31,047 nucleotides of DNA, from the NCBI GenBank assembly GCA_003427395.1, contig BFEA01000146.1, positions 190,840 through 221,886 on the forward strand, given 5' to 3'. The DNA comes from Chara braunii. Its lineage: Eukaryota; Streptophyta; Charophyceae; Charales; Characeae. Shown here piece after piece: positions 1-10,612 of this stretch (positions are counted from its first letter, which is position 1; the number at the start of each line of letters is the position of its first letter). The notes under the pieces were generated by a model. That model searched no databases, had not been told where the DNA came from, and was given only the letters and a program-made list of their open reading frames with translations. A program made the translations under genes and the position numbers.

Positions 1-340
1 TCCAGTCCAGGAAGCTTCCTGTAGGCCCCGGTAGGCACAGGCCCAGTCACGAAGAGAGCAGGCCTTGGGCCTGAAGTGGTTGCATGCGCCCAACTGCTTT
101 CGGCCTGTGTTTGGCCTGGTACCCGTATCCAGCCCAGGGCCTGCTTCACATTCATTTACACAGGCGGCCCAGGGCCTGGATTCATTCAACAACTGGCGCA
201 ACGCAACTGTCTGAATTTCCCCGATGCGGGGTACCCTGAAGAATGAGGCCCGAAGGGCCTGTTGTGCCTGCCTTCACTTAGGGCGGCCGACCTTGTTGCA
301 GATAGGGCCCCGTAGGGGCGTATCCTCGCACAGGTTTGCA
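1..340. repeat. GC-rich LTR-like fragment at the window edge
   Basis: From about position 85 onward this stretch is recognisably similar to 25897-26170. Both contain GCGCCCAACTG, a CAGGGCCTG block, CAACTGGCGC followed by CGCAACTG, then GCCTTCACTTAGGGCGG and a GGCCCC(G/A)TAGG block, in the same order. The right-hand copy lies just beyond the 3' end of a Ty3/gypsy coding region, so both are probably LTR pieces of related elements. The left part runs off the window. No coding potential is seen. Confidence 0.5.
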
Positions 341-1784
341 GGTCGTAGTTATGGTTTTCGTCTGTATGGTTGCAGAATGCAGAAAGAAAAGAAAAGGAAA
401 ATTGAGATGGATAGGTGAAGAGAAAATTTTAGGTGGTGAAGATGAACTTGCTGAAAAGTATCTTGCCACACTAATGTGGCTTGATGTGTAGGTCTTCTAA
501 TGTGACTGAAATTTTGTGGTTTATGGTGATTGTGAATCGTTTGTGCTTTTGCGAAATGATTCCGTGATGGAACTCAGATCAGTACAAGACTGAAGACATA
601 CCTCGAAAGGTCTATGATTAAGTCCTTCACCAAGGAGTATGGGGTGTGTATTTTTCTTCCCTAATCCTGGCCTACAGCAGAACCTCTCAACCTTCGTGAT
701 TTGTATTCTGAGCTTGTTGTCCCTGTCTGGCGTCACTCATCCTCCCACCCCCCATGCCCAGTCCTCTTTCTGTCCTCTTGGCCTTCATTGTATTGCGCAA
801 GGACTTCCACGCACAATCCTTCCTCACCCCCCTGATATGCACATCGGAATGCTTGTGCCCACATACACAGGCATGGGCACCCTTGCAAATGCCTCCATAT
901 GTGTGCAATTGCTGACAGAATCTGACAGATATAGACACGCATGCAAATGCCTTTGCTCATGGTTGTGCACACATGCTCACACCAGGCCACTGCATAAAGC
1001 ACCTTTACCACCATCACTCATTTGCCCCAGGAGCATTTCTCTTGGGGCTGTCATTCCCAGCACTATCTCTAGCACATTTGAAGGGTTTTCTGTTTTTCCT
1101 AGCACCACCACATCCAACCGAAAAAATTCCCCTTGCATTACAGTTCGCAAGACTGCCAAATCATTTTTTCCGCACAATCGAAACCTGAACATCAGCAGGA
1201 GCAAGGGGAAAAGGGAAGTAGAAAGCTGAATGCATTACACCGCTGAGACCATGGCACAGTCTAAGACCCACAAAGGATGGTCTGCTATTTTGGGTCCGGG
1301 CCTACCATGTTCCCCTGGACACGACACCGCCTTATAACGACTGTCAGCCCAGAAATATAGCTTGTATACATTCACGATGAGGGTTTGTTGTGTTCAGGTG
1401 AAGACGGTAGGTAGCCTTCCTCTTTGCTTTTGCAGGCTAACGCACATGCAGATGGACACATTTTTTGTGACAAGGAATCAGATCCAGGTCTGTTTGAAAG
1501 CAGGCATTATATGAATGCATTCACTAGCTGGCCTATAGGACTCAGCAAGCCTCAAGGTGATTATACACTGGCTATCTTCGGTCAGCAGAGGCTGCATCCA
1601 GCACACACGAAATCACACTGACACAGAACACGACGAGGAAAGGTAGACAATGGAAACCAATGATACCTTGTCTGCACCCCCCATGTGGGACATGCGGATG
1701 GTGCTGGAAAAGTATGTTTGATGTGAAATGCCATTTTGAGCAGCTGTGCATTAGCATCCTGTATCCTTTAATTCTGCACAAGTC
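341..1784. other. No recognisable gene; possible splice acceptor only
   Basis: I see no protein with recognisable features here. An open frame of 196 codons (639-1229, +) is Pro/Ser/His-rich, overlaps other open frames on both strands, and has no motif. A pyrimidine-rich tract ending in CAG at 1435 resembles a strong 3' splice site, followed by about 50 nt open in one frame, but no convincing donor or neighbouring exon supports it. Confidence 0.4.
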
Positions 1785-1985
1785 TTGGCTACCAGATTTG
1801 CCTGGGCCCACCTGCCCAGCCAGGCCACCCGCACCTGGGAAGCCTGGACCCACCTGCCCAGGTCACCGGGGCAAGCCAAAAATGAGTTAATCTTTTTGTT
1901 TCAAAAACTGGTACTGGTGATTTCTGTGCCCACTGAGATGTGCACAAATGCGGCCTTGTCTTTGAATTTGGTGGTGTCACCTGAG
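1785..1985. repeat. Dispersed GC-rich repeat, copy 1 (MITE-end-like)
   Basis: The left end, TTGGCTACCAG followed by a TGCC-GGGC-CAC-TGCCC series, matches the right end (reverse complement) of the 430-bp MITE at 14223-14652. The rest (GGCAAGCCAAAAATG, then CCTTGTCTTTGAATTTGGT) matches 18991-19155. It appears to be a decayed copy of the same non-autonomous DNA-transposon family or a close relative. No second terminal repeat is visible here. Confidence 0.45.
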
Positions 1986-2170
1986 GGGATCTGGAGGGTA
2001 AGGGGTGTGCCATATGTGTATACAGTCACTGAGAACTGCCTGGTGAACGATAGGCAGAAGGGGAGACAAGGACAGAAATGGGGGTGTTTGACAGATTGTT
2101 TGTCGGAGTTTCACCGGCTCGTCAGAAGGCTGAACCCTCGTAACGTCTGCAGAGTTGCCTAGCTGATGAT

Positions 2171-3890
2171 GCTGTAAGCCAAGATCTGCCAAGGGACTAG
2201 TAATGCTCCTGTAGTTCTGTACAAATGATATGCAATACCATGAATGAATGAACTTCAGACCCATTCTGAGGTCTTTGGAAGCCTCTACGTTTGCAACCTC
2301 AGGCCGCAGTCCTTCACGCAGGATCATGACCCCGATGCAAGATCTGAGTTCAGCCAAACTCGCACAGGCAATCATCTTGTACTGGTGCTTTCCAAGGAGA
2401 CCAAACACAATCTAAGTGCTCTGCATGTTTCTTCAGAATCTTACTGAGGACAATAATGTTATCTAGATAGACCACAACAAAGTTCGAAGCAATGAGATAC
2501 GTTGTTCATCACAATACTGGAGTGTACCAGGTGCTTTGCAGAGCCCGAATGGCATCACCACAAACTCATACAATCCATTGAGTGTCGAATGCAGTTTTTG
2601 TGCTGATCCTCGGGGCGTACCTCAATCTGATTGTACTTGGACTTCAGATCTATCTTTTGGAAGTACTTACATCCTCGCAGACTATCAAGGAGGTCATTGA
2701 TGTGTGGCGGGGTCTCTGCGCTGCAAACGGTGATGGTGTCGAGTCCCCTGTAAATGATGCACATCCTTAGTGTAGCCCCCCCACTTGGGAACCTTGAGGA
2801 AATCGGCCTTATGCAGCCCCTCGGTAAGTTCCTTGAGCTGCTTGCGAAGATTGTCTAGCTCCGCTGTGGACATCCTATCGATTCTGGCCCTTGGGATCTT
2901 ACTCTCTGAAGGAATCTCTATGACATGTTGCATCTGCCTATTCGGAATTCCTGCTGGCTCTCTGAGTGCCTATAGCCTGCTCCTTTTGAGAAAGAAATAC
3001 GAGAGACATTCATTCTGCTTCCTCAAATTGTAGAACGAGCTCACAGCCAAGCATTGATAGCATGGGTTCAGGCGATGCGACTGATATCTGGAGTTCTTGT
3101 TCGACATGGTCTACGACATAGTTACCTCTGTGTAGTATACACTCAGAATCATATCAAACGACATGTCATTGGTGCCTAAAAAAGACGACTTGTGATGTAG
3201 TTCCCAACAGTGATCTGCGTGCTGTTAGCTAGTGCAGATAGTACTGACCTACTAGGCTGTGGCATTTCCTTACAGTGACCCTTCTCCATGCGCGTGGGGA
3301 CTGTAACCCTGAGTCCATCCTATATCGGCTAAGGCCCCAACTCTTTTGCTATTTAGTTCTCCCTCTACTAAAATCAACTCGCCCTGGGAACTGTTTTTCA
3401 CTGCTACCCGGGATTATACTAATTTGGGCAATTCTTCTGCTAGCTCTTCAAGAGAATCAGTCATGTCCCGAGAGCAGATGATCTCCTGTCGGACTGTGAC
3501 TGGTGGGCAGCATCAGGGTCAACAATCACAGTGGCGAGGCTCTGAGGATGAGAGGGACTCAATGGGACCTGCTGGTTCTATTTCTCCTTTCTTCTCAGAC
3601 TTCATCGAAGGGGCTGTGGCTTTTCTCGGCTCACTAGGTTTGCCTGGGAACATACATGCCACATCCCATACATGCTCCCGTATTTCTCCCATCCTTCCAG
3701 ACCTGTTTGGTCAGTCCTCTGTGTTCCCATGGCTTCTTCACCAGGATGAAGGAAGGTGGTTGAGTTGGACTCTGCTTTTGACTCTGTAATCGTGCGTAGG
3801 TGCCCACATCTTTCCTTTGCGTTTTACCATGGAGGCAGCTACTCCCTCCTAAGCTTTGCTGCCGTGCTCTGTGTGCCAGCTCCAAGCCCT
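2171..3890 (-). pseudogene. Ty3/gypsy gag-protease-RT relic (copy B)
   Basis: Fragments in several frames follow the order of a Ty3/gypsy polyprotein read on the - strand. Near 3640-3700 is a decayed zinc knuckle (CMGCGMY, later Cys/His lost) aligning with the intact one of element C. Near 3290-3470 is a protease segment with ALADIG in the place of the catalytic Asp-Thr/Ile-Gly, and at 3121-3165 a block ending FDMILSVYYTEV, equivalent to FDMLLGMYYLEV of C. At 2800-2935 is the RT N-terminus (RMSTAELDNLRKQLKELTE). At 2555-2764 is RT motif A (FQKIDLKS) and the following block; at 2451-2477 motif C reads YLDN instead of YLDD; the thumb continues to about 2171. Stops and frameshifts separate the pieces, so it is dead. 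It belongs to the same clade as C and keeps the RT segment that C has lost. Confidence 0.8.
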
Positions 3891-4859
3891 TTGATGCCCA
3901 CGGCTTGTTTCCATTCCATAATTTTAGACTTGTAAGAGATGGCCTGGCTTCTGCCGGAAAACATGGAGCAGTCGCTTTTTATTGCTCCCCAGACTGCTGC
4001 TTCTCTTATGCTTGGGACCTTGCCCGGGACCATACCTGGGACCCTGCCTGGACCTCGACCAGGCAGCAAGAGGCAGCCTGAACGGCCTTGCTGGCAACCG
4101 GGATATAACTCAAATTTTTATATTTCTTTTTTGTTTTGTTTTGATATTTTGGTATTTTTTAATTTATGGTGTGCTACACCAGGTTTTAGCGTGCTGCTTG
4201 CTGCACAGATCACTGCACTCTGCAGCGCACATGCCCAGTGACACGTACACAATTAACACTAGTCTGCGTTATGCTAAGAACTTCAAAAAAAATAGCGAAA
4301 GAGAAAAGGAAAATCTGGAGCATCGCAATGTGTTCGGGGGACAGATCACCGCAGGGCGCATTTCCGGTGACAGTGTGCTTCATGCAGATAAATTTTGAAG
4401 ATAATGAATGAAGGAGAGAAGAGGAAACTGTGAAGCGCTGAATTGGTGTGATGGAATGATAAAGAGTTTGAGCTTTGAATGGCAATAAGTTCCAATGTAT
4501 GGATTACAATGATATACATGCGATGGGATATGGGTGCATCCCAAGTGGTCAAAAGAGATAACAAAACTCGGTCTTTTAGAAAAAAGATGAAAATCTGAAA
4601 TCACGAAATGGCAACTTGCTATAGTGTGAAATGTGAAAAGAGGTCTAAAAATGAGACCAAGAGACTTAAAAACTTACTTTTGCCAAAAAGAATCCGTTTC
4701 ATGAGAAAAAAATAATGAAGAATAGATCATTAGACACCTAAAATAACCTGTGAAAAACTAGGTTTTCAGGGATACTCAAACTGGGAGGCCCAGCAGGCAG
4801 CATGGCGACGTGCCCATGAGGTCTCCTGCAATCCCAGTACGTGAAAAGTATGGGATTTT
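3891..4859. other. No gene seen; short GGGACC-type repeats
   Basis: About 4013-4060 holds a degenerate tandem built on TGGGACC-TGCC. The rest, 4100-4860, is AT-rich with short open frames on both strands that overlap and carry no motif. It is interpreted as intergenic or decayed repeat DNA. Confidence 0.35.
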
Positions 4860-4909
4860 GCTTTTGTTTTTGTTTTTGTTTTTGTTTTTGTTTTTGTTTT
4901 TGTTTTTCA
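4860..4909. repeat. (TTTTTG)n microsatellite
   Basis: About eight consecutive TTTTTG units, lying immediately to the left of the target site of the element A insertion. Confidence 0.95.
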
Positions 4910-4926
4910 TAGGTGGGCCATTTCTG

Positions 4927-5779
4927 TGCAATCATACTCGTTCTCATTCACACTTTTCATGCATGTAAACAGCAGCACAGCAAACTGGCGATATGCGCCC
5001 ACTCGAAACTCAGAGATATGGCTTCCAGATACGAGTTCACTTTCAATTGGCTATGGCGACTCAGCGGCCAAACAACTCACTGTTCACACACACACCGGAT
5101 CACCCTGGATATCCCACACGCGTAACTCTGAACACTCGAACACACACACACACACTTCCCACTAAACTACAGCTATGGCAGCTATGGCTGCCTCTACCCT
5201 ATCGCTATGCTAACTCCTCCTCTCTCGCCCACTGCGTCCTCCGGGCTCACTGCAGACCTCCTTGCACTAGTCGCTGTGGCAGCGCTTCCGCATCGCTCAC
5301 ACAGGAATGAATGAATGGCTGGGCGCTGCCTCTTGATTTATACTTCGGAAACTTGTTGGTCTGCCCTTTGCCATCGGCCCATGGTGCTCACAGTCCCCTG
5401 TGGTACTTGCTGGACCGGACTGGGACTGACTGGACCTTACCGCTGACTGACTGTGGACTCACTGCTAACCTACCGTAGTCGCACTGCAATTGCACTGCAG
5501 TTTAGTCCACCACTTGGCTCGCCACTTGACCACTTGCCGACCTTCTAGAAGGACTACAGCTAGACTTCTGTAACTCGCTAAGACTTCTACTCTATAGATC
5601 TACAGATCGAACCCCTGCTACCTACGGACCTATGACAGACCGACCAACTGTCTACGAATACACAGGTCACAGGTTCAACTCTCGGGGTCTACACAGATAC
5701 TGTACATGGGTCGGGCGAGGTCTAGGGATCGAACCCTGGGTACTGCATCTGCTATTGCTAAAAGTTGAAAACCATTTCA
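4927..5779 (-). repeat. 3' LTR of element A
   Basis: An 853-bp LTR, paired with 11327-12177 and with TG..CA termini. A TATAAAT sequence on the - strand (5336-5342) is a good candidate core promoter or U3/R landmark. The right third contains motifs resembling the pol III B box / tRNA T-arm (GGTTCGATCC read on the - strand at 5726-5735, GGTTCGATCT at 5604-5613, GGTTCAACTCT on the + strand near 5672-5682). It has a short (CA)n tract near 5140-5155, two bases shorter than in the other LTR. Confidence 0.93.
5336..5342 (-). promoter_or_regulatory. Candidate LTR TATA box
   Basis: On the - strand this reads TATAAAT, conserved at 11738-11743 in the other LTR, in GC-balanced surroundings. Its position in the LTR fits a pol II promoter driving the element. 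This is an inference from the motif only. Confidence 0.45.
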
Positions 5780-5790
5780 CTCCCGCTGCC
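5780..5790 (-). other. Polypurine tract (PPT) of element A
   Basis: Directly inside the 3' LTR, the - strand reads GGCAGCGGGAG and then TGAAA at the LTR start. A purine-rich run abutting the TG of the 3' LTR is where plus-strand DNA synthesis is primed in LTR elements. The tract is short and interrupted by one C in the core, but it is in the expected place. Confidence 0.6.
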
Positions 5791-6386
5791 CTAAATTCGA
5801 GGTCCTCTGAGAATATTTAAGTCCAAGGCAGGACTTTTACCCTTCCTATCACGCTCATAAGCTCTGACTATGTCGGGAGCTGTTTCTAGAAGTTCTGTTC
5901 TTGTGAACCAGCGGTCGTCTTCCGGTTCCTGATAAGCAAACCGGACCTTATACTTTTTTTGTGGACGACCTCTACCTCCTGTTCTGAAGACATCTTCATC
6001 TACAATGCCGTCAATGTCATAGCTTCCATCCATATCCAGGGGGATCATGGATCTTCTTGAAGGGAACTGTTGACTTGTGACACACGGCAGCAGTTTTGAA
6101 GCATGAAACAGAGGGTATGTGTGGAGGTGTGCTGGAATCTCTATAGTGTAGGACGGTCCATCCTCTCCGCCCTTAACTTCTAGAACCGGCCACTGTCCTC
6201 TATATGCAGGCAGTAACTTCTGCGAGATGTTTTCCTCAGGTGCAAACTCTTTAGCCTTGACCCAGACTAAGTCGCCTACCTGAAACTGCGATGGGCGACG
6301 ATGCTTATTGGCCTGTTCTATCATTCGGTGCTGGGCCTTCCTGAGGTTCTCTACAACTGTTGCTAGTTCTTTCTCGTGCTGTATCG
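5791..6386 (-). pseudogene. Integrase C-terminal domain and chromodomain (element A)
   Basis: The open frame runs without a stop to 5791. It starts after an apparent in-frame deletion at about 6387 and contains the HRRPSQFQVGDLVWVKAK block typical of the Ty3/gypsy integrase C-terminus, then the YPLFHASKLLPC and FPSRRSM segment. From about 6057 to 5845 follows a chromodomain-like segment: DIDGIVDED, then KYKVRFAYQEPEDDRWF, ending in a helix with APDIVRAYE. In chromoviruses this domain directs integration to particular chromatin. The segment looks intact, but the enzyme in front of it lacks most of its core. Confidence 0.85.
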
Positions 6387-6900
6387 CAAACTTCTGTATC
6401 ACTAAATCCCTACGCGCCTCTGCAGGCAAAGGAATTAAAACTGCATACTTGCTAAATCGGTCAACTATGACCATGACTTGGCTCTTACCATGTCTGCTCT
6501 TGACTTGGGTGTCCATGAAGTCTATGGACACTGAGTCTCCCGGCTGATCCGGAACAGGCAAGGGTCTGAGAAGACCTAGGGGGGCGCGTGTAGTAGTCTT
6601 ATTCCTCTGGCACACTTTACAGCTTCGGACATACTCTATGCAGTCATTCTTCATCCCTGGCCAGGTGTATGCACGCATCAGATTGGCTATTGTCTTTTAC
6701 CAACCAAAGTGTTCCTCAGTATCGTGGCATTCCCCTAGGATCAAACTACGAATCTCTTCGTTGTTGGGAACGCATAGGCGGTCGAATACATTAGTCTTTT
6801 CAAACAGTAATCCCTGTGTAGTTCGGTAATCTGGCTCAGTCTCTAGGGCCTCTCTAACTCTCTTTAGGAGGTCGCTATAGATGGGGTCCTGTGCATACGC
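6387..6900 (-). pseudogene. Integrase N-terminal zinc domain and start of the core (element A)
   Basis: The HHCC zinc-binding domain is visible: ECHDTEEHFGW, then CKVCQRNK about 30 residues later. The first catalytic Asp of the DDE triad sits in SIDFMDT, and VIVDRFSKYA follows as expected. After LVIQKF the chain jumps directly to C-terminal-domain sequence, so the region with the second Asp and the Glu (well over 100 residues in related integrases) is missing. A TAA stop at 6697-6699 interrupts the zinc domain after HFGW where a Gln is expected; the frame is otherwise continuous. The product cannot be an active integrase. Confidence 0.85.
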
Positions 6901-6968
6901 TTGCTTCACTTTCTCCTGCAGGTCTCTCCCTATATCCAGATAGTGTACTATAGCTCCAAAGTAGTCGG

Positions 6969-7335
6969 ATCTTCTACTTAGAGCATCCGCAACTACGTTG
7001 TACTTGCCCTTCACTGGCTTAAGCTCAAAGTCATATTGGTCTATCTCTGCGGCCCACCTAGTCAACGTAGGTGTCATCTTGGCCTGAGTCTTTAACCATC
7101 TAACGGTCTCATGGTCAGAATACACTTTGAAGTGTCTCCCAAGCAGGTAATGCTTCCAGTGGTCTAGAGTCTGCCTGAGGGCGTAGAGTTCTCTCTCGTA
7201 GTCGAGGTGGCTACCTTCTCTGAGGGCATCCTCGCGGACATGAACTCTACGGGTCTATAGCCATTGCCGTCATCCTGCTGCAACACGGCGCCTATCCGAT
7301 ACTGACTTGCGTTCGTGGTGACGACAAATGGCAAA
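6969..7335 (-). pseudogene. RNase H domain of element A
   Basis: The domain starts with FVVTTNASQYRIGAVLQQ, where the first catalytic Asp of the usual TDAS motif is Asn (codon at 7311-7313). A frameshift near 7200 separates it from the second half, which reads ERELYALRQ with the catalytic Glu, then YSDHETVRW with the second Asp, and closes with NVVADALSRR, the conserved end of Ty3/gypsy RNase H. It would degrade the RNA of the RNA/DNA hybrid during reverse transcription if intact. The Asn change and the frameshift both argue that it is inactive. Confidence 0.85.
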
Positions 7336-7935
7336 GACGGATCTGCTACTTTGAGGACAGGGTACTCTATTAGTGCGCGCTTCAATCTCTTTAGCGTAGA
7401 CATACAATCTTTGTCCCATTGCCAGATTGCCTCTTTCTTAAGCAACCTGTGCAGGGGAGCGGCGATAGTAGAAAAGTTCCTTACAAACTTTCTATAGTAG
7501 TTAGTTAGGCCTAGGAACGACCGCAATTCTGTCAATGTGCGGGGCGTTGGCCAATCTCTAATTGCCGCTATCTTGCTGTCCTCTGGCTTAATGCCATCTC
7601 CGTCTAATACGTGGCCCAAGTACAGGACTTGTGTCTTGGCCCACTCGCACTTCTTCGCGTTGATCTTGAAGTTTGACTCTCTCAACTTCTCCAAGACCTG
7701 CCTCAGATGACCCTGGTGCTCCTGAAGGGTCTTACTAAAAACTAGGATATCATCTAGATAAACTACTACAAACTTATCTAACTGTGGTCTGAATAGATCA
7801 TTCATACAACGCTGAAAGGTGGCTGGCGGGTTGGTTAGTCCAAAGGGCATCACTATAAATTCATAGTGCCCGTATCTAGTCCGGAACGAAGTCTTGTGCT
7901 GGTCATCAGGATGGACCTCTATCTGATGTTGGCGG
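7336..7935 (-). pseudogene. Reverse transcriptase, N-terminally deleted (element A)
   Basis: Coding starts inside the conserved block HQIEVHPDDQHKTSF and continues with YEFIVMPFGLTNPPATFQ (motif B), then VVVYLDDILVFS (motif C, catalytic Asp pair, codons around 7749-7760), the thumb (KCEWAKTQVLYLGH) and the connection with FLGLTNYYRKFVRNFS. Missing upstream are the whole protease, the RT fingers and motif A (KIDLKSGY in relatives), which carries the third catalytic Asp. The join to the end of gag lies between about 7920 and 7960. This is the most sequence-intact RT palm in the window, but it is catalytically incomplete. Confidence 0.88.
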
Positions 7936-9870
7936 CTGCCTTTTGATTGTGGGCAGCCCAACGGGCCTGTCTATACTTTGGACAAAATTTGATTGCGTGG
8001 GCCGGGTCACCACAAAATATGCACTGACCCTGGTCTACGCGTTCCTGCCATAAATGCTGGTCCAAGCCCAAATCCTCCCAGGGCCTGCCCCGTGGCAAGC
8101 CTGGGTGCCATCCTCCTTGAGGTGCCCTTCCACCTCGTCGTTGTGGGGACCAATTGGAACCTTGGCGATTTGGCGGGGGACCTTGACCCCTACCTCCCAC
8201 ATGGCGGTTCCCTTGTCCGCCAACCCCCTGTGCGCCCAGTCCTCGGCCTCCCATGGCCTGGCCCCTTTGGCCCTGGCCTCCTCCTCTACCTTGCGGCCTC
8301 CCTCCAGCCGCGACAACAGCATAAGACCTCCCCTGTCCCACACTACTGTCCTCCTCCTCTAGGCCCCACTCAATTTGATTGTATGGGACCTCATCAATAC
8401 CACCTTCCTCTAAAGTAAGGATCATGTGATCCTTGGCCCTCACCTGGCCTGAGATGGTACGATCTTTCCACCTTTTCCCCTTATCTAAGTCCTTGTGCCA
8501 GAAGGTGGTAAGTGGCATGGACTTTGACTCATACAGGATGACTTCTCTACTCAATGCATCATAGGTGATGCCGGCCTGTTGAGATTTGTCAAAGAAATGC
8601 CCACGCAGGGCCTCTGGCATGGCGCGATAAAATAATTGGACCAACTGGGTCTCAGTGACCCCATGGTCTGGGACGGCTACCAAGTCGCCCATGGTACCCT
8701 TGAGTGCTCTTGCACTCCTCCACTGTCGTGAGTGGATCGTTTGTAACTTATCAGAGGCCCCGGCGCCTCTCGTTGGATCTGCAAATCGCTCCTTCAGGAG
8801 CGTAAAAAATTGAGGAAAGGGTGTGACTCTCGAATATGCAACCAGGTTGTTTTCACAACCGGCTGCGCGAGCAAGGGACCTGACAAAACTAACCGCTTCA
8901 TCCTTAAGGGCCTGGAAGGCCACGAGGACTTGTTCCTCTGACAGGATGTGCTGTAGATATATGTAACTATTGACACTGACCTCCCAGTTGTCAAAGTTCT
9001 CCTCCTTCTTTCCCCCGTATGCGTCTGGAAACTTGAGCTTTACAGACTCTTTACGGGGTCTGCCCTCGCCCTCTACAGCAGCTATTGCTTTGGCACCCTC
9101 AATGGCGCCCTCACAAAACTTCCCTACGTTGTCCCTCAATTGCCTGACTTCACCCCCAATGTGGGTGACGATCTCGCGCGCATGGCGCTCCTCCATCCCA
9201 CTTGGCTACCTCTTGGCTCCAACTCGCTTGGCGCTCCATCCATGCGGTGCTCAACACCTCTTTCCCACTTGGCCTTGTCATCTGGCTGGGCCAACACTTC
9301 TTTCCTACACTCCTGCACCTTTGCCACCTTTGCGGTCAGTTTGTTCACTTCCTCTCTCCTCTTCTTCTTCTCCCTCTTCATCCTTAACTTCCACGCCAAC
9401 TTCTGCTCCTCCTCCCTTTCTCGCCGTTCCATAGGATCCGCCATTGCTGCTAGCTCACTGGCTAGCGCATCCCTCTCATCTTGAGTCACATAAGACTCTG
9501 CCTCCTCGTCTTCTCCCAACGATAAATTAGCGACCTACTCACTTATCCTTTTCTCCATCTCTACATTTGTATCCCTGTTCATCGTGTCACTACTCCCTTC
9601 TCCACTCTCAATCCGCATTCTCTCTTTTTCTTCTTCTGCTGTTACTTCTGCTTCTACAACCTTTCTCCTCTCTTCCGCCTCCTGTTGCACCCTCTTTATC
9701 TCCTCCTCCAATCTCTTCATCTTTGCCGCCTGTTCCTCTGCGATAGTCTTTAGCTTCGCCTGCTTCTCGAGTTCCTTCCTCTCCCTGTTTTCTCTCACTA
9801 GGGCGGCCATCTTCTCTTGCTGCTCTGGGGTGTATGGGCTAGTACTTTTCCCACTACGCAACTCCACCAT
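7919..9870 (-). pseudogene. gag of element A (one stop, one frameshift)
   Basis: The start MVELRSGKSTSPYTPEQQ is the likely gag start. The first ~110 residues are a Glu/Lys/Arg-rich coiled coil. A TAG at 9535-9537 interrupts the frame where it otherwise continues (a C-to-T change of CAG would explain it). The coiled coil then goes on to about 9230, where a one-base frameshift moves coding to the frame open from 9196 to 7919. That frame has the gag core (KFPDAYGGKKEENFDNW onward), a Gly/Arg/Gln-rich RGG-like stretch, and a zinc knuckle of the C-x2-C-x4-H-x4-C type (CIFCGDPAHAIKFC, 7982-8023). Gag packages the element RNA into particles. The coding sequence ends abruptly at the deletion that removed protease. 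Confidence 0.85.
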
Positions 9871-10042
9871 GGTGATAAGTGTACAACCGGATTAGTGGTT
9901 CCAAACCTCACCGCGTAGACCCTGACCCCTGACTGACAAACCTATTGACTCAATCTAAGGACTTACAGAATCCTGACAGGGATCCTGTCAACTATGGTCT
10001 CTAGCCTAGACCTAACTATGGCTGTCACTACTAGAGACCTTT

Positions 10043-10119
10043 GCTGATCAAGAGGCATTTAAGGAGATTCCCCGAACTCCTCGGGAATTATTTAACGCCG
10101 CAGACAGGACGACGCGATC
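10043..10119 (-). promoter_or_regulatory. Conserved leader block shared with element C
   Basis: This aligns over its whole length with 30309-30382, including GCTGATCA, CTCCTC, the 14-base GGAATTATTTAACG and CAGGACGA. Both copies can form a small GGAG..CTCC stem; A adds TTCCCCGA/TCGGGAA (10068-10075 and 10081-10087). Both copies are upstream of gag on the same strand, though the Gag proteins differ. A cis-acting RNA or promoter function is inferred, not shown. Confidence 0.65.
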
Positions 10120-10467
10120 AGCAGGTCTCTCAAGACTTAGACGGTCTGTTGTACAGCCCACGGCTCGGATTTCGAGGCCTACCGTGGCACACAGAGCAGC
10201 CCGCCGGTCAGTACCGGTCCTTGGGAGGGTTTGACCTCCGGGACCGTCGAGTTGTCAGACACAGCTTTTAGCCCTACTCATCCCGTGTGGGTTTGGTCAA
10301 CAAGACCCTATCCTTCATCCACAGAGTACTATCACCTAGGACAGAAGAGACTCGATGCAGAAAGAATAGAAAGACAGATTGGACTCAGCAAGTACCAAGG
10401 GGTGTGTGCACATCCATAGGGCGAGGGACAGGCTGAAGGCTTGGCGAGATGTTACTGGCTCCAGCTT

Positions 10468-10576
10468 GGTCAAAGTCTTGCTCAACACCGGTCAACGCTG
10501 CTATCAGCCCCCCGGTCAACCCCCGGTCAACTCCGGTAACTGTCGGTCAACACATCTGGTCAACCCTCTCGGTCAA
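10468..10576 (-). repeat. Seven GGTCAA (W-box-like TTGACC) motifs
   Basis: GGTCAA occurs at 10468, 10490, 10514, 10525, 10545, 10558 and 10571. On the element's sense strand this is TTGACC, the core bound by plant WRKY factors (W box). The spacings are 22, 24, 11, 20, 13 and 13 bp. The cluster stops close to the assembly gap, so more copies may be hidden. Confidence 0.7.
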
Positions 10577-10612
10577 CCCTCCAGTCAGCTATGGCTGCCG
10601 GCTCCTCTTCCT

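Noticed and set aside
639-1229. 196-codon open frame on +
   Set aside because: Low-complexity Pro/Ser/His composition, overlapping frames on both strands, no domain, no splice or start context.
8054-8418. Open frames on + opposite gag
   Set aside because: They mirror the Gly/Arg/Pro-rich codons of gag on the other strand; shadows of a real reading frame.
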